NCBI RefSeq assembly: GCF_035083965.1
Contig: NC_089727.1
Location: forward strand, 23,484,111-23,548,110
Direction: 5' to 3'
DNA: 64,000 bases
DNA from: Branchiostoma lanceolatum
Taxonomy: Eukaryota; Chordata; Leptocardii; Amphioxiformes; Branchiostomatidae
Made by a program: the position numbers and the translations under genes. This document shows, piece after piece, positions 32,870-45,057 of this stretch. Each line of letters opens with the position of its first letter. The stretch's first letter is position 1. The notes beneath the pieces are model-generated. The model was not told the DNA's origin. It saw nothing but the letters and a program-made list of their open reading frames with translations, and made no database searches.

Positions 32870-34868
32870 GTTCCCAGGCGGTCTCCCATCCAAGTACTGA
32901 CCGGACTCGACGTTGCTTAACTTCCGAGATCGAACGAGATCGGGTGTATTCAACGTGATATGGCCGTAGGCGAAAGATACAGTTTTGGTAGGCTACTTAT
33001 AGAAAAAAAATGAATGATTGACAGGAAAAAAATAAAAATAAAAAGAGATGCCTACAGCATCCGGTGTTCCCAGGCGGTCTCCCATCCAAGTACTGACCGG
33101 ACTCGACGTTGCTTAACTTCCGAGATCGAACGAGATCGGGTGTATTCAACGTGATATGGCCGTAGGCGAAAGATACAGTTTTGGTAGGCTTAGGAAAGAT
33201 ACAGTTTTGGTAGGCTACTTATAGAAAAAAAATGAATGATTGACAGGAAAAAAATAAAAATAAAAAGAGATGCCTACAGCATCCGGTGTTCCCAGGCGGT
33301 CTCCCATCCAAGTACTGACCGGACTCGACGTTGCTTAACTTCCGAGATCGAACGAGATCGGGTGTATTCAACGTGATATGGCCGTAGGCGAAAGATACAG
33401 TTTTGGTAGGCTACTTATAGAAAAAAAATGAATGATTGACAGGAAAAAAATAAAAATAAAAAGAGATGCCTACAGCATCCGGTGTTCCCAGGCGGTCTCC
33501 CATCCAAGTACTGACCGGACTCGACGTTGCTTAACTTCCGAGATCGAACGAGATCGGGTGTATTCAACGTGATATGGCCGTAGGCGAAAGATACAGTTTT
33601 GGTAGGCTACTTATAGAAAAAAAATGAATGATTGACAGGAAAAAAATAAAAATAAAAAGAGATGCCTACAGCATCCGGTGTTCCCAGGCGGTCTCCCATC
33701 CAAGTACTGACCGGACTCGACGTTGCTTAACTTCCGAGATCGAACGAGATCGGGTGTATTCAACGTGATATGGCCGTAGGCGAAAGATACAGTTTTGGTA
33801 GGCTACTTATAGAAAAAAAATGAATGATTGACAGGAAAAAAATAAAAATAAAAAGAGATGCCTACAGCATCCGGTGTTCCCAGGCGGTCTCCCATCCAAG
33901 TACTGACCGGACTCGACGTTGCTTAACTTCCGAGATCGAACGAGATCGGGTGTATTCAACGTGATATGGCCGTAGGCGAAAGATACAGTTTTGGTAGGCT
34001 ACTTATAGAAAAAAAATGAATGATTGACAGGAAAAAAATAAAAATAAAAAGAGATGCCTACAGCATCCGGTGTTCCCAGGCGGTCTCCCATCCAAGTACT
34101 GACCGGACTCGACGTTGCTTAACTTCCGAGATCGAACGAGATCGGGTGTATTCAACGTGATATGGCCGTAGGCGAAAGATACAGTTTTGGTAGGCTACTT
34201 ATAGAAAAAAAATGAATGATTGACAGGAAAAAAATAAAAATAAAAAGAGATGCCTACAGCATCCGGTGTTCCCAGGCGGTCTCCCATCCAAGTACTGACC
34301 GGACTCGACGTTGCTTAACTTCCGAGATCGAACGAGATCGGGTGTATTCAACGTGATATGGCCGTAGGCGAAAGATACAGTTTTGGTAGGCTACTTATAG
34401 AAAAAAAATGAATGATTGACAGGAAAAAAATAAAAATAAAAAGAGATGCCTACAGCATCCGGTGTTCCCAGGCGGTCTCCCATCCAAGTACTGACCGGAC
34501 TCGACGTTGCTTAACTTCCGAGATCGAACGAGATCGGGTGTATTCAACGTGATATGGCCGTAGGCGAAAGATACAGTTTTGGTAGGCTACTTATAGAAAA
34601 AAAATGAATGATTGACAGGAAAAAAATAAAAATAAAAAGAGATGCCTACAGCATCCGGTGTTCCCAGGCGGTCTCCCATCCAAGTACTGACCGGACTCGA
34701 CGTTGCTTAACTTCCGAGATCGAACGAGATCGGGTGTATTCAACGTGATATGGCCGTAGGCGAAAGATACAGTTTTGGTAGGCTACTTATAGAAAAAAAA
34801 TGAATGATTGACAGGAAAAAAATAAAAATAAAAAGAGATGCCTACAGCATCCGGTGTTCCCAGGCGGT
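32870..34868 (-). rRNA. 5S rRNA block C: 9 full genes, 1 truncated, 1 fragment
   Basis: Truncated gene 32870-32971; full genes 33048-33167, 33270-33389, then every 196 bp (33466, 33662, 33858, 34054, 34250, 34446, 34642), each 120 bp; 3' fragment 34838-34868. The step from the first to the second full gene is 222 bp because of a 26 bp duplication in the 5' flank of the gene at 33048-33167. Otherwise the units read as identical to those of the other blocks, spacer included. Confidence 0.95.
33168..33225 (-). promoter_or_regulatory. 5S upstream region with 26 bp duplication, TATA displaced
   Basis: The flank of the gene at 33048-33167 carries AAAGATACAGTTTTGGTAGG twice. This moves the TATAAG box from -30 to -56. 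The same change recurs 5069 bp away beside the gene at 38117-38236 and nowhere else in the window. Confidence 0.8.
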
Positions 34869-37800
34869 TGAACAGTAAAGTCCCTATAAGCAACCAATGG
34901 TTGAGCGACGTTGAGCAAGTTGAGTACTCAACCCGCCAATCATTGAGCGACGTTGAGTAGCCCCACTTGCTCAACAGACCAATCGGGCCGCGCGACCCCC
35001 GCATGTCAGAGTTCAAACCGGGGTCAGATCCAAGATGGCGGCCACCGGCTCTCCGCGGTCGAAGCGAGGCACCTTTTCTGCCGTCATTTACGTCAGGTGA
35101 GGCCAATCCTCTTCGAATTCGTCTCATTTTGTGGGGAATCTGCTGGCGCACAAAGCTATCTAGTTTTGGTTTTTACGCCGTGTGTATATTTTGCGAAAAT
35201 CGACATGGTTTTTCGTCAAAACCCCATTGTTTAAGTATGGTAAATTTGGTATGGTGCCGTGTATTTCACCTGAATTCATACTGCTGTCACTTGGCTCAGG
35301 TAAGTCCTATCTTCTTCGTTCTTGACTCTTTTTGAAGGTCATTTGGTGGTGCATTAAGCTAGCTAGGTGTTGATTTTTCCCTGTCGAGGGATCATATAAA
35401 AATCGGCATCTGCGTTCGTCAAATTTGCCATTGTTTAAGTATGGGGATATCTTGGCATGGACCTGTCAATTCATCCTGCTGTCATTTTCCTCAGGTAAGT
35501 CCCATCTCCCCCATTCTTGGCTCTTTTTTAAGGTCATGTAGTGGTGCACAAAGGTATCTAGTTTGGGGTTTTCCTGTGTTGATAGATTTTCTGAAAATTG
35601 ACAACTTCTATTGTCAAATATGCCATTGTTTAAGTATGGGGATTTCATGGCATTTTCCTGTCAATTCATCCTGCTGTCATTTTCCTCAGGTAAGTCCCAT
35701 CTCCCCCATTCTTGGCTCTTTTTTAAGGTCATTTAGTGGTGCACAAAGCTATCTAGTTTTGGGATTGCCTGTCTTGATAGATTGTCTGAAAAATGTCAGC
35801 TTCTATTGTCAAAAATACCATTGTTAAGAGATGCTGATTTTGCATGTTCTTGTGTATAGACAACATAGATCCACTTACCATTGAATCTGAGCTAATTTTT
35901 CACTCATTTTGCTATCTGGGGCATCTTTTTAGCTTTGGAACAATGTTATTGACCTTTTGCGGTAATAATACTTGTGTATTTGGGGGCATAGCTACTAGTA
36001 GTTCCCTACTAGCTAGTAGCTACATATGCTTGTGTCCATAACCGGTTCTGTTGCAAATGTGAAACGTATTTAAGTCAATGGTAGATCCGCTTCTGTTTTA
36101 GGCTTTACTTTAGATGATCTATCTTAATTTAGATAACATACCACTAGGATAGGACAAAGCAAGGTTTTTGCATAGCAACAGAATGAAGAAACTGAACTAC
36201 TTTACATATAATTGATATGTGTTTATGTTTTACTACACCAGGTGAAGGTCGAACATGGATAGGAGATGGAGAGTTTCCTTCTCTCACCTGTCATTTTGTC
36301 AAGGCTGAACCCGGTTGGAGGTAAGATAACTTTTAGATCATTTGACTCAGTTTTGATGACAGTTTGTACTGTTTTATGTATGGACAAACTTAGCACCTCC
36401 ACCAGTAAGGCATCAGTGTTTTCTACAAGCCGCATGAGACTAGACTGATAGGTTTAATCCGCTCACACCAATTAGTTCTCTTTTCTATCATAAGACTGGT
36501 CGGTTCTTTAAGTTTAACGTGCTCGAAGTGTGTCTCTCCTCAAACATAGAACCTCTGACTTGACGTCCCATCCTACTGTTTTATCTTCTGCAGGAACTGG
36601 ACTCAAAGAAACAAGTGAAAGCTGACTCTACTGTTTACAAGTTGCAGCAGGATCCTGACTATGCAAGGGATACTGTATTGTTGGCAGCTACAGTTCATGT
36701 TACATTATATGATGCTGAGATTGAAGTGACATTTGTACATGCTTTATTTGTACATGTTTGTACAAGTGTGTATAGTGTGTTGCTTGTACTTACAGCATTT
36801 ACCTTCTTGTCTTAGGCTAGATAACCTTTGATGATGTCTTGTGATGTGTGTGTTACACTGACACCTGATGTCAGAGTTTCATACAATAAGAAGACATTTT
36901 AATTGGAGATGAAGAATGCTTCCTTAGAATTTTACAGAAATTTTAAAGTTGGAAATGTTTTTGTTTCTTCTATGACTACTATGCTTTGTGAAATTCATTC
37001 TTCCACTGTCTTGAAATGTACTTTATCATTAATCTTGGTCTGATTTCTTCTTCAGAAATGAGAAAGTGACCTTGATGAACCAGAGGTGCCAGAATACATA
37101 CAACTTATTACCTGAGGAGACATCACACCAGATGGGAGCCAGGACTCTGTTAACAGGTACTGTCCAAGCAGAGGTTTGATGAGAAAGTTGTGATCTTTTT
37201 CTTACTTGCCCCATTTACTTAAATCTGGTCAATTCTATTCCATCCAACCTCTACTTGGCTATCAGAAAACATGATCAGAAGAAGCTCACAATCTCTCCAT
37301 CCAACTAATATGATTGGCTGTTAGAAAACAACACAAGTCTTGATGAAAATAAGGTCACACTCTTCCCATCAAACTTCTGCTTGGCTGTTTCTAATCTACA
37401 CTTTTGTATTGCATTGACATTGAAAAAACTGAGTGTTTTTGAAGCTGTTTTTATGTAACGGAAAGTGTTTTACTATCACTGAATGAATGACAAAGAAAAT
37501 GGAACCTGAACAGAGAAGAAGGGTTCTTAGTTCTGTCCAAGGGGGGCTACCTGAAGTAGCTGGCATACCAAGTGCCCCAGAACCTGAATTCTCTTCATCT
37601 TGTTCAGCTCCTTTTGACTATATGAATACTGATAGCAATTTGATAAGTATTGATAGAAATCCCAGTGTATTTGTCAGCTTGTACACATTGTGACAAATAT
37701 TGCTTGTTTTTATTAGTCCATGACGATTTGAAAGCAGATGTGGCGTCTCCCTCAACTTCTTGGATCATTGGCCACATTTTCAGGACTGGAATAATCGATA

Positions 37801-37938
37801 ATACAGGATCTCAGGCCTCAAATATCAAGAGATGCACGATTATATTAATCCCTTCGATCCTGATCCTTCGATCTCTTTTTACTCTCTTTTACTCTCGATC
37901 CCAGGTTGAGCTGTAGGGACTTTGGGGGGCCATCCGCC
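34869..37938 (+). pseudogene. Duplicated host-gene segment, copy 3
   Basis: Copy 2 shifted by exactly 5069 bp, with the same predicted frames throughout: exon 1 at 35035-35096, splice-site tandem 35078-35859, exon-like pieces at 36242-36320, 36594 onward and 37056-37156, MEPEQRRRV frame 37487-37693. I saw no difference from copy 2 in the parts I compared. Such identity, introns included, means a very recent duplication, ongoing exchange, or an assembly duplication. Confidence 0.6.
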
Positions 37939-39937
37939 GTTCCCAGGCGGTCTCCCATCCAAGTACTGACCGGACTCGACGTTGCTTAACTTCCGAGATC
38001 GAACGAGATCGGGTGTATTCAACGTGATATGGCCGTAGGCGAAAGATACAGTTTTGGTAGGCTACTTATAGAAAAAAAATGAATGATTGACAGGAAAAAA
38101 ATAAAAATAAAAAGAGATGCCTACAGCATCCGGTGTTCCCAGGCGGTCTCCCATCCAAGTACTGACCGGACTCGACGTTGCTTAACTTCCGAGATCGAAC
38201 GAGATCGGGTGTATTCAACGTGATATGGCCGTAGGCGAAAGATACAGTTTTGGTAGGCTTAGGAAAGATACAGTTTTGGTAGGCTACTTATAGAAAAAAA
38301 ATGAATGATTGACAGGAAAAAAATAAAAATAAAAAGAGATGCCTACAGCATCCGGTGTTCCCAGGCGGTCTCCCATCCAAGTACTGACCGGACTCGACGT
38401 TGCTTAACTTCCGAGATCGAACGAGATCGGGTGTATTCAACGTGATATGGCCGTAGGCGAAAGATACAGTTTTGGTAGGCTACTTATAGAAAAAAAATGA
38501 ATGATTGACAGGAAAAAAATAAAAATAAAAAGAGATGCCTACAGCATCCGGTGTTCCCAGGCGGTCTCCCATCCAAGTACTGACCGGACTCGACGTTGCT
38601 TAACTTCCGAGATCGAACGAGATCGGGTGTATTCAACGTGATATGGCCGTAGGCGAAAGATACAGTTTTGGTAGGCTACTTATAGAAAAAAAATGAATGA
38701 TTGACAGGAAAAAAATAAAAATAAAAAGAGATGCCTACAGCATCCGGTGTTCCCAGGCGGTCTCCCATCCAAGTACTGACCGGACTCGACGTTGCTTAAC
38801 TTCCGAGATCGAACGAGATCGGGTGTATTCAACGTGATATGGCCGTAGGCGAAAGATACAGTTTTGGTAGGCTACTTATAGAAAAAAAATGAATGATTGA
38901 CAGGAAAAAAATAAAAATAAAAAGAGATGCCTACAGCATCCGGTGTTCCCAGGCGGTCTCCCATCCAAGTACTGACCGGACTCGACGTTGCTTAACTTCC
39001 GAGATCGAACGAGATCGGGTGTATTCAACGTGATATGGCCGTAGGCGAAAGATACAGTTTTGGTAGGCTACTTATAGAAAAAAAATGAATGATTGACAGG
39101 AAAAAAATAAAAATAAAAAGAGATGCCTACAGCATCCGGTGTTCCCAGGCGGTCTCCCATCCAAGTACTGACCGGACTCGACGTTGCTTAACTTCCGAGA
39201 TCGAACGAGATCGGGTGTATTCAACGTGATATGGCCGTAGGCGAAAGATACAGTTTTGGTAGGCTACTTATAGAAAAAAAATGAATGATTGACAGGAAAA
39301 AAATAAAAATAAAAAGAGATGCCTACAGCATCCGGTGTTCCCAGGCGGTCTCCCATCCAAGTACTGACCGGACTCGACGTTGCTTAACTTCCGAGATCGA
39401 ACGAGATCGGGTGTATTCAACGTGATATGGCCGTAGGCGAAAGATACAGTTTTGGTAGGCTACTTATAGAAAAAAAATGAATGATTGACAGGAAAAAAAT
39501 AAAAATAAAAAGAGATGCCTACAGCATCCGGTGTTCCCAGGCGGTCTCCCATCCAAGTACTGACCGGACTCGACGTTGCTTAACTTCCGAGATCGAACGA
39601 GATCGGGTGTATTCAACGTGATATGGCCGTAGGCGAAAGATACAGTTTTGGTAGGCTACTTATAGAAAAAAAATGAATGATTGACAGGAAAAAAATAAAA
39701 ATAAAAAGAGATGCCTACAGCATCCGGTGTTCCCAGGCGGTCTCCCATCCAAGTACTGACCGGACTCGACGTTGCTTAACTTCCGAGATCGAACGAGATC
39801 GGGTGTATTCAACGTGATATGGCCGTAGGCGAAAGATACAGTTTTGGTAGGCTACTTATAGAAAAAAAATGAATGATTGACAGGAAAAAAATAAAAATAA
39901 AAAGAGATGCCTACAGCATCCGGTGTTCCCAGGCGGT
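37939..39937 (-). rRNA. 5S rRNA block D: 9 full genes, 1 truncated, 1 fragment
   Basis: Block C shifted by 5069 bp: truncated 37939-38040; full genes 38117-38236 (with the displaced TATA), 38339-38458, then starts at 38535, 38731, 38927, 39123, 39319, 39515 and 39711; 3' fragment 39907-39937. Confidence 0.95.
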
Positions 39938-42900
39938 TGAACAGTAAAGTCCCTATAAGCAACCAATGGTTGAGCGACGTTGAGCAAGTTGAGTACTCAA
40001 CCCGCCAATCATTGAGCGACGTTGAGTAGCCCCACTTGCTCAACAGACCAATCGGGCCGCGCGACCCCCGCATGTCAGAGTTCAAACCGGGGTCAGATCC
40101 AAGATGGCGGCCACCGGCTCTCCGCGGTCGAAGCGAGGCACCTTTTCTGCCGTCATTTACGTCAGGTGAGGCCAATCCTCTTCGAATTCGTCTCATTTTG
40201 TGGGGAATCTGCTGGCGCACAAAGCTATCTAGTTTTGGTTTTTACGCCGTGTGTATATTTTGCGAAAATCGACATGGTTTTTCGTCAAAACCCCATTGTT
40301 TAAGTATGGTAAATTTGGTATGGTGCCGTGTATTTCACCTGAATTCATACTGCTGTCACTTGGCTCAGGTAAGTCCTATCTTCTTCGTTCTTGACTCTTT
40401 TTGAAGGTCATTTGGTGGTGCATTAAGCTAGCTAGGTGTTGATTTTTCCCTGTCGAGGGATCATATAAAAATCGGCATCTGCGTTCGTCAAATTTGCCAT
40501 TGTTTAAGTATGGGGATATCTTGGCATGGACCTGTCAATTCATCCTGCTGTCATTTTCCTCAGGTAAGTCCCATCTCCCCCATTCTTGGCTCTTTTTTAA
40601 GGTCATGTAGTGGTGCACAAAGGTATCTAGTTTGGGGTTTTCCTGTGTTGATAGATTTTCTGAAAATTGACAACTTCTATTGTCAAATATGCCATTGTTT
40701 AAGTATGGGGATTTCATGGCATTTTCCTGTCAATTCATCCTGCTGTCATTTTCCTCAGGTAAGTCCCATCTCCCCCATTCTTGGCTCTTTTTTAAGGTCA
40801 TTTAGTGGTGCACAAAGCTATCTAGTTTTGGGATTGCCTGTCTTGATAGATTGTCTGAAAAATGTCAGCTTCTATTGTCAAAAATACCATTGTTAAGAGA
40901 TGCTGATTTTGCATGTTCTTGTGTATAGACAACATAGATCCACTTACCATTGAATCTGAGCTAATTTTTCACTCATTTTGCTATCTGGGGCATCTTTTTA
41001 GCTTTGGAACAATGTTATTGACCTTTTGCGGTAATAATACTTGTGTATTTGGGGGCATAGCTACTAGTAGTTCCCTACTAGCTAGTAGCTACATATGCTT
41101 GTGTCCATAACCGGTTCTGTTGCAAATGTGAAACGTATTTAAGTCAATGGTAGATCCGCTTCTGTTTTAGGCTTTACTTTAGATGATCTATCTTAATTTA
41201 GATAACATACCACTAGGATAGGACAAAGCAAGGTTTTTGCATAGCAACAGAATGAAGAAACTGAACTACTTTACATATAATTGATATGTGTTTATGTTTT
41301 ACTACACCAGGTGAAGGTCGAACATGGATAGGAGATGGAGAGTTTCCTTCTCTCACCTGTCATTTTGTCAAGGCTGAACCCGGTTGGAGGTAAGATAACT
41401 TTTAGATCATTTGACTCAGTTTTGATGACAGTTTGTACTGTTTTATGTATGGACAAACTTAGCACCTCCACCAGTAAGGCATCAGTGTTTTCTACAAGCC
41501 GCATGAGACTAGACTGATAGGTTTAATCCGCTCACACCAATTAGTTCTCTTTTCTATCATAAGACTGGTCGGTTCTTTAAGTTTAACGTGCTCGAAGTGT
41601 GTCTCTCCTCAAACATAGAACCTCTGACTTGACGTCCCATCCTACTGTTTTATCTTCTGCAGGAACTGGACTCAAAGAAACAAGTGAAAGCTGACTCTAC
41701 TGTTTACAAGTTGCAGCAGGATCCTGACTATGCAAGGGATACTGTATTGTTGGCAGCTACAGTTCATGTTACATTATATGATGCTGAGATTGAAGTGACA
41801 TTTGTACATGCTTTATTTGTACATGTTTGTACAAGTGTGTATAGTGTGTTGCTTGTACTTACAGCATTTACCTTCTTGTCTTAGGCTAGATAACCTTTGA
41901 TGATGTCTTGTGATGTGTGTGTTACACTGACACCTGATGTCAGAGTTTCATACAATAAGAAGACATTTTAATTGGAGATGAAGAATGCTTCCTTAGAATT
42001 TTACAGAAATTTTAAAGTTGGAAATGTTTTTGTTTCTTCTATGACTACTATGCTTTGTGAAATTCATTCTTCCACTGTCTTGAAATGTACTTTATCATTA
42101 ATCTTGGTCTGATTTCTTCTTCAGAAATGAGAAAGTGACCTTGATGAACCAGAGGTGCCAGAATACATACAACTTATTACCTGAGGAGACATCACACCAG
42201 ATGGGAGCCAGGACTCTGTTAACAGGTACTGTCCAAGCAGAGGTTTGATGAGAAAGTTGTGATCTTTTTCTTACTTGCCCCATTTACTTAAATCTGGTCA
42301 ATTCTATTCCATCCAACCTCTACTTGGCTATCAGAAAACATGATCAGAAGAAGCTCACAATCTCTCCATCCAACTAATATGATTGGCTGTTAGAAAACAA
42401 CACAAGTCTTGATGAAAATAAGGTCACACTCTTCCCATCAAACTTCTGCTTGGCTGTTTCTAATCTACACTTTTGTATTGCATTGACATTGAAAAAACTG
42501 AGTGTTTTTGAAGCTGTTTTTATGTAACGGAAAGTGTTTTACTATCACTGAATGAATGACAAAGAAAATGGAACCTGAACAGAGAAGAAGGGTTCTTAGT
42601 TCTGTCCAAGGGGGGCTACCTGAAGTAGCTGGCATACCAAGTGCCCCAGAACCTGAATTCTCTTCATCTTGTTCAGCTCCTTTTGACTATATGAATACTG
42701 ATAGCAATTTGATAAGTATTGATAGAAATCCCAGTGTATTTGTCAGCTTGTACACATTGTGACAAATATTGCTTGTTTTTATTAGTCCATGACGATTTGA
42801 AAGCAGATGTGGCGTCTCCCTCAACTTCTTGGATCATTGGCCACATTTTCAGGACTGGAATAATCGATAATACAGGATCTCAGGCCTCAAATATCAAGAG

Positions 42901-43007
42901 ATGCACGATTATATTAATCCCTTCGATCCTGATCCTTCGATCTCTTTTTACTCTCTTTTACTCTCGATCCCAGGTTGAGCTGTAGGGACTTTGGGGGGCC
43001 ATCCGCC
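39938..43007 (+). pseudogene. Duplicated host-gene segment, copy 4
   Basis: Same sequence and length as copies 2 and 3 (shift 10,138 bp from copy 2): exon 1 at 40104-40165, tandem 40147-40928, exon-like pieces at 41311-41389, 41663 onward and 42125-42225, MEPEQRRRV frame 42556-42762. The 5S block to its right differs from blocks C and D, so the last repeat of the series is not a simple third copy of the 5069 bp unit. Confidence 0.6.
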
Positions 43008-44556
43008 GTTCCCAGGCGGTCTCCCATCCAAGTACTGACCGGACTCGACGTTGCTTAACTTCCGAGATCGAACGAGATCGGGTGTATTCAACGTGATATG
43101 GCCGTAGGCGAAAGATACAGTTTTGGTAGGCTACTTATAGAAAAAAAATGAATGATTGACAGGAAAAAAATAAAAATAAAAAGAGATGCCTACAGCATCC
43201 GGTGTTCCCAGGCGGTCTCCCATCCAAGTACTGACCGGACTCGACGTTGCTTAACTTCCGAGATCGAACGAGATCGGGTGTATTCAACGTGATATGGCCG
43301 TAGGCGAAAGATACAGTTTTGGTAGGCTACTTATAGAAAAAAAATGAATGATTGACAGGAAAAAAATAAAAATAAAAAGAGATGCCTACAGCATCCGGTG
43401 TTCCCAGGCGGTCTCCCATCCAAGTACTGACCGGACTCGACGTTGCTTAACTTCCGAGATCGAACGAGATCGGGTGTATTCAACGTGATATGGCCGTAGG
43501 CGAAAGATACAGTTTTGGTAGGCTACTTATAGAAAAAAAATGAATGATTGACAGGAAAAAAATAAAAATAAAAAGAGATGCCTACAGCATCCGGTGTTCC
43601 CAGGCGGTCTCCCATCCAAGTACTGACCGGACTCGACGTTGCTTAACTTCCGAGATCGAACGAGATCGGGTGTATTCAACGTGATATGGCCGTAGGCGAA
43701 AGATACAGTTTTGGTAGGCTACTTATAGAAAAAAAATGAATGATTGACAGGAAAAAAATAAAAATAAAAAGAGATGCCTACAGCATCCGGTGTTCCCAGG
43801 CGGTCTCCCATCCAAGTACTGACCGGACTCGACGTTGCTTAACTTCCGAGATCGAACGAGATCGGGTGTATTCAACGTGATATGGCCGTAGGCGAAAGAT
43901 ACAGTTTTGGTAGGCTACTTATAGAAAAAAAATGAATGATTGACAGGAAAAAAATAAAAATAAAAAGAGATGCCTACAGCATCCGGTGTTCCCAGGCGGT
44001 CTCCCATCCAAGTACTGACCGGACTCGACGTTGCTTAACTTCCGAGATCGAACGAGATCGGGTGTATTCAACGTGATATGGCCGTAGGCGAAAGATACAG
44101 TTTTGGTAGGCTACTTATAGAAAAAAAATGAATGATTGACAGGAAAAAAATAAAAATAAAAAGAGATGCCTACAGCATCCGGTGTTCCCAGGCGGTCTCC
44201 CATCCAAGTACTGACCGGACTCGACGTTGCTTAACTTCCGAGATCGAACGAGATCGGGTGTATTCAACGTGATATGGCCGTAGGCGAAAGATACAGTTTT
44301 GGTAGGCTACTTATAGAAAAAAAATGAATGATTGACAGGAAAAAAATAAAAATAAAAAGAGATGCCTACAGCATCCGGTGTTCCCAGGCGGTCTCCCATC
44401 CAAGTACTGACCGGACTCGACGTTGCTTAACTTCCGAGATCGAACGAGATCGGGTGTATTCAACGTGATATGGCCGTAGGCGAAAGATACAGTTTTGGTA
44501 GGCTACTTATAGAAAAAAAATGAATGATTGACAGGAAAAAAATAAAAATAACAAGA
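43008..44556 (-). rRNA. 5S rRNA block E: 7 full genes, 1 truncated
   Basis: Truncated gene 43008-43109; full genes start at 43186, 43382, 43578, 43774, 43970, 44166 and 44362, 120 bp each at exact 196 bp steps. There is no 26 bp duplication here. The block breaks off in the spacer upstream of the last gene, where the A-rich tract changes to ACAAGAGTGG at about 44551, next to a dispersed repeat. Confidence 0.95.
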
Positions 44557-44589
44557 GTGGTGTTTAAAAAACACACCGGCGACGTGAGG

Positions 44590-45030
44590 ATTATGCAAAA
44601 TATGTCCTCATTTGCATGATTTATATCGTACTATGTTAACCTTCACGAAACCTTCAAGGGCCACAAGTATAAAGTTTCCGTTAATTAGAAATATGGAACA
44701 ATAATATTTTCAACTTAATTATGCATACTAAATATCATGGAAATCCGTTGTTCCTTTGTCCATTTATTCTCTTTAGAAATTTTTTCACAATAACGCCCCT
44801 GCAGTTTCAGAGCAAGCTGTTAGGGGACCAACACCTACACCAATTCTACATTACATCACAAGCTATCTGCCACCAAAAAAAGCAGGACTATGGCACGTCC
44901 AGCTTAATCATTGTTACCCATCAAGGGGTTCTTGGGTTATGCTCACTACAGTAGTCCGGAAACACACACACACATAGACACAAACACACTTACAAACGCT
45001 GTCATAAACATAATCTTCTTGGCAAAGGCA
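44590..45030 (+). repeat. Dispersed repeat, ACTAGAGTTCCACG family, 3' part
   Basis: Shares TCATTTGCATGATTTATATC, an A(CA)n run near 44962-45000 and the AATCTTCTTGGCAAAGGC hairpin end with the copies at 730 and 18951. The 5' part is missing, and the break coincides with the edge of 5S block E. Confidence 0.55.
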
Positions 45031-45057
45031 AGACAATCATGCATATTATCTTTCTGA

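Noticed and set aside
34783-35151. 122-codon minus-strand frame (and equal frames at 26750, 29714 and 39852) ending in an arginine-rich stretch
   Set aside because: It spans 5S spacer, a 5S fragment and the antisense of the CCAAT promoter and exon 1; it repeats only because the segment does.
35441-35827. 128-codon plus-strand frame with internal peptide repeats (and equal frames at 30372 and 40510)
   Set aside because: It reads straight through the tandem splice-site units; repeated peptides such as SSCCHFPQVSPISPILGSF reflect the 195 bp DNA period, not a protein.
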